Source: Prosopocoilus inquinatus
Taxonomy: Eukaryota; Arthropoda; Insecta; Coleoptera; Lucanidae
Assembly: GCA_036172665.1 (NCBI GenBank)
Contig: CM069877.1
Span: 10,188,501 to 10,252,500 of the forward strand
Direction of reading: 5' to 3'
Length of the DNA: 64,000 nucleotides
The notes under the pieces were generated by a model, which was given only the letters and a program-made list of their open reading frames with translations, searched no databases and had not been told where the DNA came from. Below are positions 23,927 through 35,302 of this stretch, one piece after another. The position numbers and the translations under genes are program-made. Within the stretch, counting starts at the first letter, position 1; every line of letters begins with the position of its first letter.

Positions 23927-25026
23927 TAGGGATGCATGGGATGCTTCGATACTTTTGCAAGTATCGATATTTTTTGGGTATCGAACTGCATCGGAACACC
24001 GAGTCCTTCGCTTCGATACTTTTGAAGTACCGATACTTTCATTTGAGAATCGAAAAGTATCGCAATCGCCAAATTAACGACAGTAGCTCAAACCTACCAT
24101 AAAAAAAAATAATAATCTCGTCTTCTCGCTTCAATTACTCAACTTGTTACGGTTTGGAGAACCGCTTTCAAAAGTCATCCTGTATATTAAATAGCAAAAA
24201 TTTTCTTCCGAAAGAAACATAATTATGGTGTGAACGACATCATCATCATCATCATCATTTTTGTCGCAGAATGATAGTATTTGTATAACATAAAATTGCG
24301 TCTCACGTCTCGATCTAGTTTTGTGGTGCAAGTCGCAGACTGTTTCTTGCACATCTCAAAACGTTGCGTCAATAAATCCAATATAATTGCCTTAAAATCC
24401 ATTATAATTGCCTTATAATCCATTATCATTGCCTTAAATTAAACTTTCATTGGCCCGGAGTTTGTATTTTTAGTTTTTAGGTTTGGTTGCACAATCTTTT
24501 GCAAGCATCCGCAGCTATACTTCGCCATATTTCGTGGGAATTAAATCGAATGTTTATTCTAATCGTCGAAACTTATCGTAAAACTCTGACGCCTTTGTTT
24601 TTTGCGTCATCTGGCTCCTACGATTTATGTTTTTCTGCCCACTTGCACACTTGATATTTGATACTATTGGCTATTACTGATATCATCTTATACATTTTTT
24701 TTTGTTCAGTTCGTGCTGGTTTTGATTCGTCCAAGCCCTTCTCTTCGTAAGTATGCGCATAGCCAAGTTTGGCTTTATTAATTTGTGGCGTACACGTAGC
24801 AATCAATCGTCGTTGTGATATAACATCTTTTAATTATTTTTTTTTTCTCTGTCCTTCCTAAATTAGTAATGTATGTAATTTAATTGATACTGTTGCTGCA
24901 CAACGATACGATATTTCAAAATATCGATACTTTTCTGCGAAGTATCGTATGGTATCGATACTACTAAAAAAAAAAAACATCATATGGTACAAAGTATCGA
25001 TACTTTGTTTAAAATATGCATCCCTA
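23927..25026. mobile_element. Non-autonomous hAT element, 1.1 kb, with subterminal TATCGATA repeats
   Basis: Ends are inverted copies (TAGGGATGCAT at the left and its complement at the right). Flanks are ATCTTGTT (23919-23926) and ATCGTGTT (25027-25034), an 8-bp duplication with one mismatch. Both subterminal regions (about 23945-24065 and 24900-25010) are packed with AAGTATCGATACTTT-like palindromes, and the middle lacks them. The middle has a (CAT)n run at about 24238-24258 and a 22-bp repeat, three times, at 24375-24435. There is no transposase frame. Confidence 0.87.
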
Positions 25027-25108
25027 ATCGTGTTTGCTTTATCGCAAGAATTTAATTTTCGTGCTTTCGTGCCACCAGAGTAATGATAAAAATAACTGCC
25101 AACGGCTG

Positions 25109-25316
25109 AAGTGACGGCTCGTCGGGGTGGGCTTGGTGGGCAGTGCCCACCCTGTCCTATTAAAGTTGTATTAAACTCCTTGTCGGGGCTGCCCCGATAT
25201 TTAAATCTGTACGATTCAGTTCCACGTCGGCACAGCCCCGCAGAATATTTCTTTTTTTTTAATGCAACTTTTGCAGATGTTGCCTACACGCAGTTAATCA
25301 TCACGAGCCGCCACTG
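25109..25316. mobile_element. Short hAT MITE, 208 bp
   Basis: Ends are AAGTGACGGCTCGT at the left and, inward from the right, CAGTGGCGGCTCGT. Flanks are AACGGCTG (25101-25108) and AACAGCTG (25317-25324), an 8-bp duplication with one mismatch. Subterminal sequence (CGGGGTGGGCTTGGTGGGCA at the left, CAGTTAATCATCACGAGC at the right) matches the larger element at 16886-18265, so both belong to one family and this copy lacks the tandem array. Confidence 0.87.
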
Positions 25317-25329
25317 AACAGCTGCACTC

Positions 25330-26866
25330 AAATACCTACATAGAAAAGTAGATTTTTCAAAATTCGCTCGTCTTTTTGTTTTGATCTTTCGAACGCAAGG
25401 GCAAGGTGATTGTCATTTTTTTTTCGAGTTTGAAATTCGTCCGCCGCCTTTTGAACTTTTCTCGCGATCGTCATTTGTTTCTAAAATGGAATTCGTCCTC
25501 AAAAATTTGATTTTTTTTCCTTTTTTTTTCTTGTTTATTTTCTGTGTTTTCTGAAGTTATTTATTTATTTTTTTTGCAAATAGTCATTTGCCTATTTCTT
25601 TTAAGTTTCCCCGTCGTAAAATACGATCGTCATTTGTTTTATTTTTCCTTTCGTTTTGAAGTTATCGTTTTTTGTTCGTACAATTTTCATTCTGATTACT
25701 TCTCTTCCAAGAGACGAAAATGTTCCCCTTTTCACGGCCCATATCCATATTTTCTGAAATTAAATAATCAAAAGTTTTCTGCGCTCCTCTTTCTCTTTCG
25801 CGATTAATCACAGTCATTTGTTTCTCTTTGTTTTTTTTTTGTGAATTTCGAATTACTGTTACGTCTTGAATTATTGAAGAAAAGAAAATTAATGTACAAT
25901 TCGTTGTTTCTTTTTTTTGTTTTTCTTACTCTCGCCGAGGATGTTTATTTTATTTTTTCATTTGAGTTTCTCTATTGTCAATAACGTTGTCTGGCATTGA
26001 TTTTTAAAAATACCGAAGATTATTAAATAGAAAAGTATATTTTTCAAAATTCGTTTGTTCTTTTGTTTTGATTTTTCGAACATAACGAGATCGTCATTTG
26101 TTTATTTATGGATTACTGTTTTTTTTTTTAAGTTTGAAATTCGTCGTCAAATGTTTCCGTCCCTTTTCGAACTTATCTTGCAATCGTCGTTGATTTCTGA
26201 ATTTGTATAAATAAATTCGTCGTCGAAAATTTAATTTTTGCCCTTTTTGTTGTTTATTTTCTGTGTTCTGAAACCTACCTCTTTCTTCAGAAATATTACT
26301 ATCCTCGTATGCTTTTCTTTTCAGTTTTCAGTCGTAAAATTTACGATCGTCATTTATCTTTGTTTCTTTTTTTTGCCTTTTCGTTTTGAAGTTGTCGTCA
26401 TTTATTTTTCCTACATTCTTCAGTTCATTGTTTATTTGTTTCTTTTTGTTAATTTCGAATTACTATTATGTCTTGAATGTTTATTACTCCTATTAATTAT
26501 TAAAATATAATTAATGTACGGTTCGTTCTGTATTTCATTATTTTTTCTACTTTATTCGTTTAATCTTACCAAGTTCGTTTTTTTTTATTGTTTACAATTT
26601 TTTAAGAATTAAAATAATGATAATTTCTTTGGAGATTCTAATTTTTCCATTTTGGTCGTTTTTTCTGTCATTGAAAAAACGTTTTTAATTTTTTTTCAAT
26701 TCTGATTTTCCTTTTCCTGTCTTTTTCTCGCAACGTGTCGCGATTGTCTTTTGTTCTCCCGATTCCCTTTCTCAATTTGTGAGTTTCACGTTGAAAGTTC
26801 ACCGTTTATTATTAGTTTATTATTTTTTATTTTTGTAAAAACTTACGTTACTTGGTATTTTCTTGA
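25330..26866. repeat. Pyrimidine-rich tandem duplication, ~690-bp unit, two diverged copies
   Basis: The plus strand is T-rich throughout. The phrase TAGAAAAGTA(G/T)ATTTTTCAAA followed by ATTCG occurs at 25341 and 26027, and is followed in both by GATCGTCATTTGTTT words, a TTGTTTATTTTCTGTGTT segment (25530, 26250) and GTCGTAAAATA/TTTACGATCG (25613, 26330). Hydrophobic short open frames here (rich in F and L) come from the T-rich composition. Confidence 0.65.
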
Positions 26867-26867
26867 C

Positions 26868-27202
26868 GGTGTAACTGAAAAACCGTTGCAAGATGCAACT
26901 TTTGCAAAAAACAAAAATTTCTTAAAAAAGTTGAATAACGCGAAACCGTTTCAGATTAGACCCTGTGTGTGGTACACGAATTCACATTAAAATTCAGTCC
27001 GGAATCCGAAAATGTAAAAATATATAGGACGTGCCGTTTCAAATAACGAAGTGACATACCGTCCAGACCAAACGGAACACTCTGTATACACTAAACTAAT
27101 TTTAAAATGTACTCTACATGATACCAAGTAAGTTTCATTTAAAACATTTTCTTTTAAAATGAGTGACTAGAGAAGTATGAAGGAAAGTGGAAGAGCCTGT
27201 AT
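26868..27202. mobile_element. Dispersed repeat, plus orientation
   Basis: Contains GTGTAACTGAAAAACCGTTG, GCAAAAAACAAAAATTTC, TTCAGATTAGACCCTGTGTG, AATCCGAAAATGTAAA, ATAACGAAGTGACATACCGT, CAAACGGAACACTCTGTAT and GACTAGAGAAGTATGAAGG, in the same order as the copy at 19150-19692. It ends near AGAGCCTGTATAAG. Confidence 0.75.
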
Positions 27203-27209
27203 AAGTGTC

Positions 27210-28860
27210 CAAGAACATGGCGCCATCTGTTAATTATAAGTTTAACGAACTAATAAAATAAAAAGTGTAATAATTAAAGAATGAAGCAGGTATATTGAAC
27301 TGTTTGACAAGTTGACAAAATTAGAAAAGAAATAAATTTTTACAAGGAAGCTAAGAGGTCTAAGAAACAAGTTTATGTCATTTATTGACAGCTTCACGAA
27401 ATAACAAACTTCAAACAAAATCGTTGTTAAGGAAAAATTTGTAGACACAAACATAACACAGCGCCATCTCTTGAAAGTTCAATGAATTCATAAAATTTAT
27501 AAAAGAGAAATGCAGAAAAGGTAATGTCCAGACTTAATTTATCAAAAGCGTAAAGAATTATGGAAAGAAAAACAAATTTTCGCATTAGCGAAATGAAAAT
27601 CGTATCTAAGCAACAGTGTAGCCTACTGCCATCTATTGACAGTTTAACGAATTAACAAAATGTGGACAAATGAAGAAGTTTGCGTTTGGACGTCGCGTTT
27701 AGCAGTTTAAAGAACTAATAAAATTAAAAAATTAAATTAAATTATTTTTTTTTTAAACGAAACTTTAATCGCGTGGCGTCACCTGTTGAAAGTTTGACGA
27801 ATTTACAAAATTTTAAAATGTGTAAAGCTGGAATAATTTTTAAAAAAGTAATAAAAAGAAAACATTTTAAGAAATTGAGGAAAACTTATTTTAATATAAA
27901 ACTAAAGTCAAAGTCAATCCAACCCAAATCAAGCGAGAAAATAAAAAAAGTAAGACTTAAAGGCTCAAGGTCAATCAATCCCAAGCAAGGAACTGAAACT
28001 GAAAAATATCAAACTAGAAAAATAATTAAAAATCCATAAAAAACAGATCAAAGCAAAAGAAATTAAAAAATTCTCAACCAATATCAAAGTCAATCCAATT
28101 TAATCCAAGTGAAAAAGAAAAAAAAAACATATCTCATTAATATAAAAATCTTTTAAAGTTCAGCTAAATCAAGGTCAATCGAACCCAGGCAAGGAATTAA
28201 AAATCAAAAAATTAAAACTTGAAAAATCAATAAAAAAATACTCAAGCAAAAAAATTAAAAAATTAAAACAAAATTAACTCACTTAACCAATCTCAAGGTC
28301 AACCCAATTGAATCCATATGAAAAGAACAAAAAAGGAAATCTCAGAATTAGGTCCCACCCAGTCCAAACAAAATGAAAATTAAAATTAAAACAAAAAATC
28401 TCTCAAAATAATAAAGATCAAGAAAGTTTCCACAGAAAAAGAAAGATAATTTCCGGGCGAGAATGTGACGCCTCCATCTATTGACAGTCACTCTACTTTG
28501 CCCCCTCCTCGGGTCTGTTAGTGCCGAACCACGCCAGACTGTTTAAAGTACATCATAATTTATAATTCTCTACAGTATTTTAAAAATCAAATTAAATTAA
28601 AGATGAATTAAATTTAAGTCTAGCCAATCTCAAGGTCAACCCAACTACACTCAACGGAAATCAAAAAAATCAAAATAGCAAATAAATATGAAACTAAACG
28701 AATCAAATTATGAAAAAATTGTGTCCAAGCGAAAATTTGGCGCCAACTATTGACAGTGGCTCTAACAATAAATAAATAAACAATAAAATAAGTTTGTCCG
28801 GAACAAGGCCAGGCGTCATTGTGGCGCCGCTCGTCGTTCATCCACTTCCTATTCTTAGAT
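27210..28860. repeat. Diverged repeats with GGCGCCATCTGTTGA-like cores and TCAAGGTCAA units
   Basis: Words such as ATGGCGCCATCTGTTAAT (27218), CAGCGCCATCTCTTGAAA (27461), ACTGCCATCTATTGACAG (27630), GTGGCGTCACCTGTTGAAAG (27772), CTCCATCTATTGACAG (28475) and TTGGCGCCAACTATTGACAG (28738) recur, each followed by a TTTAACGAATTAACAAAA-like stretch. From 27900 to 28660 the A-rich TCAAGGTCAA repeat type seen at 20.8-22.7 kb is interspersed. Units are strongly diverged. Confidence 0.65.
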
Positions 28861-29851
28861 TTGCCCGTACCTAGGATACATCTTTGCCCCTCCTTGGTTT
28901 TCTTAGTCCCGAATGACGCTGAAGGGTTTAAAATGCATTGTAATTCTTCAGAGACCTCTACAATACTTGAGCTTATTTATTCGTAAATGCATAAGTATTT
29001 TTTAATTTTAAGTTAATTTTTATAGTTTTTCTTAACAATCTTATTTATTTATTTATATTCTCGATTTTCGATTTTTCAGGGGGAACTCTTTGACTGCACA
29101 TCACTCGTTGAATGAATGACGTGTATTTTTAAACTTTGCCTCAGACTTAAAAAAAAATAATAATAAAATGCGCGATATCATCCGTTCTTATCAAAATACC
29201 TCGAACACGCATCGTCTCTGATGGAGCAAAGGTTAGGCGAATCGTTGACTTTTTGCTCCGGAGCGATTCCATCGCGCTTCTCGAGCGATTGCGCGCGCTT
29301 ATTTTTGGAAATAAGAGGCATCAGACGGGACACCGATAGACGCCTCTGAAAAAACAAGTGCATGCAAAATTAATAAGTATGATGCAATGTTCGGGGGCAT
29401 TTCAATTTCGCGATCGATGATTATTATTTTTTAATTTTTTATATTTTGGTTCGTTTTGTTGTCGAAGATCTACATATGTACATATCTGGAGAAGTGCGCA
29501 TCATTTTGACGCTCGTTATTTTTGCGTCGGGCTTATCTCCGTTATACGCAGATTATGTCAACAAGTTATCTTAAGCAGCGGCTTAATTAAAGAACTTCAA
29601 CAGATAATTAATTACTATGACCTAATTTACCTTAAGATTTGTATTCGACGAACGCGTGATTTTCTTCTTGTTCTTATTTTGTTTTTGGATTTCTTTTTTT
29701 TCGATCCGTCTGTAGTAGAAATTTCATTCTTTTTTTTAATATCTCATTATTACTTAGTCTTCAAACTGGCAAAAGTTTTATTTTAAGACGCTGACCTAAT
29801 TCGATGAATTAAAAAAGACAAAAAAATAATCAATGGAATATGAAGAACATA
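28861..29851. other. Non-repetitive sequence, no gene recognised
   Basis: Unique-looking AT-rich DNA with a mixed-composition block at 29165-29370. One short minus-strand open frame there has no recognised domain. Confidence 0.5.
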
Positions 29852-30778
29852 TACAGGGTGTTCTTTTTCTGTGTGCGAATATTTAAACCTGTAATATATC
29901 ACCATAAATGGCAACGATTGAACTAATATGTTCTTAACACAAATTTAATAGTTTTCGAGAAAAATGCAGTGGCAGATTTTCACTAAACCGTTTGAGAACT
30001 GCTGGCTTAGCTAAGAGTGGAACGCGGCCGCCGCTTCAATTAAGACCCGCAGCCGAAGTAGGTCAGGGTCAGTGCGTTACAGGGTCTCGAGGAGGAACGT
30101 TGTAACACAGCGCCGCTCCGATCAGCTGGTCCGTCAAAACGTTTACAATTTAAATTAACTTCACTGCAAGTAATTACAAGTTTAAGTATTTTTAAATTAA
30201 AATCTAGTGCAATTCAAGAACCTGCGGTTCGTAATTGCCGAACAAATTAAAAGCGAGGTCCAAACAAATTGTAATTTTTCATTCCACAATATTTTTAATA
30301 CACTTATAAAAATTTACTTTTTTTCCATGGACCGTGAGTAATAATACTTTCATAGCTAGCAGCGAGATTACAGTAAAAGTTTATTTACGTAAAAGGGTGA
30401 AGGAAGAACATTTTTAATGGGCTTGCCTAATAGGTGCGTAAATTTTCATCGATAATTAATATCATAAAACAAATAAATGTAACATTACTTCGCTCAGTGC
30501 ATTAAAGTTTTAAATAAAATAATTAATAAACGATATCGGTGATTATTATTACGAAACGCTACGAAATGGGTTTGACTGCGGAACTTAGCGCAGGGTGGTT
30601 TGTAGGACCTTGCAACTATCTCTCTCTCTCGCACATATCAACGGTTCCAAACAAGTGGAACGTCCAAATTTTTTTTGGCTATAGTACGGTAACCACCGGA
30701 AAATACGCACAGTAAGTAGCATTTCATGTACTTATACTGCGTTTTTTTTATTTGCATACAGTAAAAGAACACCCTGTA
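29852..30778. mobile_element. Inverted-repeat element with TA duplication, 927 bp
   Basis: The left end starts TACAGGGTGTTCTTTTTCTG and continues TGTGCGAATA. The right end, read inward, starts TACAGGGTGTTCTTTTACTG and continues TATGCAAATA, so about 30 bases pair with three mismatches. TA lies on both outer sides (29850-29851 and 30779-30780). This is the architecture of a Tc1/mariner-type element without its transposase. It interrupts the GGCGCC repeat region. Confidence 0.85.
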
Positions 30779-30784
30779 TATGCA

Positions 30785-33700
30785 GATCGTGGCGCCATCT
30801 TTGAAAGTTTAACGAATTCATTTCATTTAAAAACGAGATTTAAAAAAGAATTAAATAAATTAAATTAAATAAAAAAAAAACAATTATTTTTTACAAAAGA
30901 AAAAACAACGTGTCTAAACCAATCGATGTGCTGCCATCTATTAACAGTTTACCAACTTAAAAAAAATGTGGAAAAAATGAAGATTACGTGTGGGTAAGAA
31001 CGTGGCGCAACTTGTCTATACTTATTTGTTAAATTTCAAAAAAATGACACACGGAAAAGTTTAGAAAAAGAAATAAAGAAAGGCGATCAAGTGTCAGGTG
31101 TAACGAATGTCAAAAAATGTCAAAAAGTGGAGATCGTGTTTGCGCAAGAACGTGGCGCCACCTGTTGAGAGTTTGACGAATGCATAACATTTACAAAAAG
31201 AGAAATAAATCACATCCAAGCGTCATCTATTGAAAGTATAATACTTATTAAAAAAAACAAAATTCATAAGAATGGAAGAAAACGAAGAGCGCGTTTGGAT
31301 GAAAACATGGCGCCACCTGTTGGGAGTTTAAGGAATTCATAAAGATAAGAAAAAATAAAAAAAGAAGTAAAGAAAAGAGATGAAGTATCGAATGTAACGA
31401 ATGTAAAAAAATTATGAGGATCGTGTTTTTGCAAGAACGTGGCGACACCTGTTGAGAGTTTGACGAGTTTAAGGAATTCATAAAGATTTTAAAAAAGAGA
31501 AATAAAGAAAAGAGATCAAATATAGAATGTAACCAATGTAAAAATTAAATTAAAAACATCGTAGTTGTGCAAGAGCGTGGCGCCACCTGTTGAGTTGAGT
31601 TTTATCGAATTCACAAAATTAACAGAAAGATAAATAAATCATGTCCGAGCATCATCTATTGAAAGTACAAATACTTAAAAAAAAAAAAAACTAAATTCAT
31701 AAGAACGTAGAACAATACGTAGATCGTGTTTAGGCACAAACGCGGCGCCACCTATTAAAAGTTTAAGGAATTTATTCAGTTAAAAAAATGAAGAAGAGAA
31801 ATTAAAAAAGAGATCAAGTGTGGAATATAACGTCTTATAAAACTAAAAAAAAAAAAGCTTGTGGCGCCACCTGTTAAAACTTTGACGAATTCGTAAGATT
31901 TAAAAAAGATACATACATAAAAAAGTAGAGACGTCATCTGTTGGAACTACAGACGAATTATAGAAATAAAAGATAATAATTAATGTTCGCAAGGAAGAAA
32001 TTCAAGTCGTGTCTAAACTACGGTGTGCTGCCATCTATTAACAGTCTAGCGAATTAACGGTATTAAAAGAAAATGTCAAGAAAATAATGAAGATCGTATT
32101 TGAGCGTGAACGTGGCGCCACCTGTTGAGAGTTTGTGACGAACGTATGCAACTTAACAAAGAGAAATAAAAAAGAAGAGGTCATGTCCGAGCGCCATCTA
32201 CTGAAAGTATAAAGAATTGTAAGAAAAAAAATCGTGCCTAAGCAACATGCGCTGCTGGTTTAACGAATTGACAAAATTAAAAAAAAAATGAAGATCGTGC
32301 TTGGACAAAACATGGCGCCATCTGTTGAAAGTTTAAGGCAATCAAAAAGTAAAAAAAAGAAGAGATATAAAAAAGAGATTGAGTGTCGAATGTAAATAAT
32401 TATAAAACAAACAAAAAATTTAAATTTTGTCATAAAGGAAACCTGTGTATGTGTGGCGCCACCTGTCGCAAGCTTAACGAACTCATAAATGTTAAAAGGA
32501 TAAATGAATCATTGCTATAACGAATTATAAAACTTTAAGAAAATCCCAAGAAACGAAAATCATGACCAAGATAAAAACGGTATGACGACACCTATCGATA
32601 GTTCAACGAATCAACAAAATTTAAAAAAAAATGTAACCTAAAACCTGAACCATTATTTAAGCAGTGGCGTATCATAAACATAATTAATTTTTTAATTCCC
32701 AACATTTTTGATCCACTTTTTTTCCAACAATCACTATCCGAGTTCTTTCATGAGAAGCTACAAGATTAAAATGCAACTTTCACAATAGGTGGCGCCGCTC
32801 ACCCACCACCAGGAAAGCCCCTACTTTTCGGAATCGAATTTTAAGCGAATTGAATGAATACTCACTCTATTTATGATGAGCATTTGCCGAAGCGCGGGTA
32901 TGCCTATAATAAATCGATCATCAACAGATGGCGCCACTTCCTATATACCCTGTCAAGTGCGGTGATATGACGCCACCGTCCTATTTTCTTCGGAAAAGGT
33001 GACGATTTTCAAAGATTTGGGTCTCGTTCTATTTGACCGTCCAAAGGTCCACAGATGGCGCCACATCACCTCAGGGTAATTTAAATTTGATCATCAACAT
33101 GTGGCGGCACTTCCTATATACCCTGTCAGGTGGGATGATGTGGCGCCATCATCCTACTTTTTTCGGAAAAGGTGAAACTTTTCAAAGATTTGGGTCTCGT
33201 TCAATTTGACCGTCCACAGATGGCGCCACATCACCTCACTTGGCAGGGTAATTTAAATTTCATCGTCAACATGTGACGTCACTTCCTATGTACCCTGTCA
33301 GGTGGGATGGTGTGGCGCCATCATCCGACTTTTTTCGGAAAGAGGTGAACCTTTTCAAAGATTTAGGTCTCGTTCGATTGGAATGTTAACAGATGGCGCC
33401 ACATCACCCCACTTGCCAGGTTAAATAGGAAGTAGCGCCGTCTGTCGACTGCCAAATTGAACGGCCCCAAATCTTTGAAAATCTACACCTTTTACGAAGA
33501 AAGTTGGATGAATGCTTAACAGTGAACTTTCCTTCAATACTTACAATACTCTATGTACAAACAATAGATGGCGCCACATCACATTTGACAGGGAGGGAGG
33601 GGGTGAAGTGGCGTCTCCCTAAATATTTTTAAAAACCATTTCGTTTCCCGACGGTTGTTCTTGTACGAATATTTAAGACTAGTAAGCTTTCAGCTGCTTC

Positions 33701-34470
33701 AGAAAGGTAACATTCGATAATACTAGATGGACGAGCCTAGTTGTAACTACCAACAGATGGCACCACGTCACGCATCTTTTTCAAAATCGAGTTTTGAAAC
33801 CGTTTTTGAAGGAATTGATGGACGGGCGCATGTAAACGAAGTTGACCGCGGAAGGTATTGGTTGAACTGATTATTCAAAAGAGAAAGTGGCGCCATCTAT
33901 TCAAAGTTTAAAGAAACAAATTCGAAGCATCGCCACCTGCAAAGGTCCTCTTAAACGAAGTGAGTCGGAAACCTTTAGTGTTTTGTTTTTTTTTTTTAGT
34001 ACAAGACTTATGCGTGATAAATAATTTAAAGCGAAACTTTTAGTTTAGCCGGTAGGTGGCGCCGCACCAAATTGATAAGCAAGATTTGGCGATGAACGTC
34101 ACGACGAAGGCCGTGTCTGTTCAAACCAAAAGTTTAATAAATTTGCATAGTTTCTCGATTTTCGTATCAAGAAACTCTTTTTGCTTTTCCGTTGGATGGC
34201 GCTCAGCGCGTCGTTGGTTTTTATCTAAACTCGAGCTGGAATGTTTTTTTTTTTTTCTATTGTGATTCTATTTAGTTTTACTCTTTTAATGTAGTTAACA
34301 AGTTAAATAAACGCCAGAAAAAAAAACGAAAAGATCACCTCCGGGCGCTGCCAAAAATAATTTTCAAAAAATAATTACGAAGTGAAGTAGATCGTTTCTA
34401 TGGAAGAAGGTGGCGCCACCTATTGAAACAAATCAACAAAATCGAAGAGATGTTTTGCACGAGCCAGAAT
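30785..34470. repeat. Long diverged tandem array with GTGGCGCCACCTGTTGA core
   Basis: About 35-40 occurrences of GTGGCGCCACCTGTTGAGAG, TGGCGCCATCTGTTGAAAG or CTGCCATCTATTAACAG-like words, spaced by roughly 80-170 bases. Each is followed by TTTAACGAATTCATAAAATT and AAAAAAGAGAAATAAA-like A-rich sequence. Good examples are at 31153, 31309, 31579, 31861, 32113, 32312, 32453 and 34412. The GGCGCC word is much better conserved than the spacers. Short open frames in it are ignored. Confidence 0.8.
32905..33480. repeat. Sub-array, ~175-185-bp unit, three copies, within the GGCGCC region
   Basis: A better-conserved block repeats CAACAGATGGCGCCACTTCC (or CAACATGTG variants), TATATACCCTGTCA, GGTG(G/C)(G/T)ATGATGTGGCGCCATC, TTTTTCGGAAAAGGTGA, TTTCAAAGATTTGGGTCTCG and CACAGATGGCGCCACATCAC. 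Each unit has three GGCGCC words in different orientations. A degenerate inverted fragment follows at 33420-33490. Confidence 0.75.
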
Positions 34471-35069
34471 TTGATCGTGTATGACGTTTTCATGAATTAA
34501 TAAAATTCGAAAAATGTAAGAAATAAAAATCTAGAGACCATCCTCTATAAAATTCCATAAAAATCAAGAACGTGTCGCCTCCTGTTGAAAATCTTACGAA
34601 TTAGAAAATTAAAAAAAAAATAGTGTTTAAAAATAAGTTTCCTTTGGAGGAATTACGGAAGGGTTGTTGTTGTTTTGGAGCAGAAGAAGAAGAATAACTG
34701 AGCTTTGATAATATTTACAATCGGAACTCAGTGACGTCACCACCTTTTGATAAGACGTCCAGTTTTATTACCAAACGATTTGAACTGACGTCAATCATAT
34801 CGGACGTCAAAAGAAATAATATTTTGAATGTTTAAGTACGCGCGTGAATTTGTTTTTAAAACGTTAAAGTCGCCGGAACAAACAAAAAAGCAATTCTACC
34901 TAAAATTAACTTTTGTTTTTTTTTTTTAATTTCATTCTTTTCGTCACGCTCAGAACTTTAAAAAGAAAAATTTAAGAATAAAGCGATCGTAGATATAAAA
35001 ATATTTGGTAATATGATAACTGAAGTAAGAATAATATTCAGAATAATACTTCCATATTTTCTCTCAATA
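34471..35069. other. Array edge and unique AT-rich sequence
   Basis: The last diverged unit fades near 34620 (GAACGTGTCGCCTCCTGTTG). The remainder has no recognised gene. Confidence 0.45.
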
Positions 35070-35302
35070 TTTACTTGACAACTGGTTTCGGTTTTTACAC
35101 CTTCATCAGATCAACATCGTTCGTCATTAAAGAAAATAATGGAAAATAAAAATAAAAAATCACGAAAAAGAGGATAAGAAACACGTGAAATTTTTCTTCT
35201 CCTCTTTTCCATTATTTTATGTTATTTTTTTCCAATTTTGTTTAATGACGATGCCGACCTGATGAAGGTGTAAAAGTCGAAACCGGCTGTCAAATAAATA
35301 TC
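35070..35302. mobile_element. Fold-back element, ~230 bp
   Basis: Left arm contains GACAACTGGTTTCGGTTTTT then ACACCTTCATCAGATC. Right arm contains GACCTGATGAAGGTGTAAAA then GTCGAAACCGGCTGTC, its inverted copy. The arms continue inward through AATGACGA(T/A) and TCCATTATTTT-like sequence. The CTGATGA...CGAAACC arrangement recalls a hammerhead core, but the surrounding pairing does not form. Confidence 0.65.

Noticed and set aside
30785..34470. Regularly spaced GGCGCC words as a CRISPR-like array
   Set aside because: Spacing is irregular, units are diverged throughout, and the context is an animal intergenic region.
35070..35302. CTGATGAAGGTGTAAAA...CGAAACC as a hammerhead ribozyme
   Set aside because: The core words are present in both arms, but the sequences before the core and after the would-be triplet do not pair as stem I, and stem II has only about three pairs.
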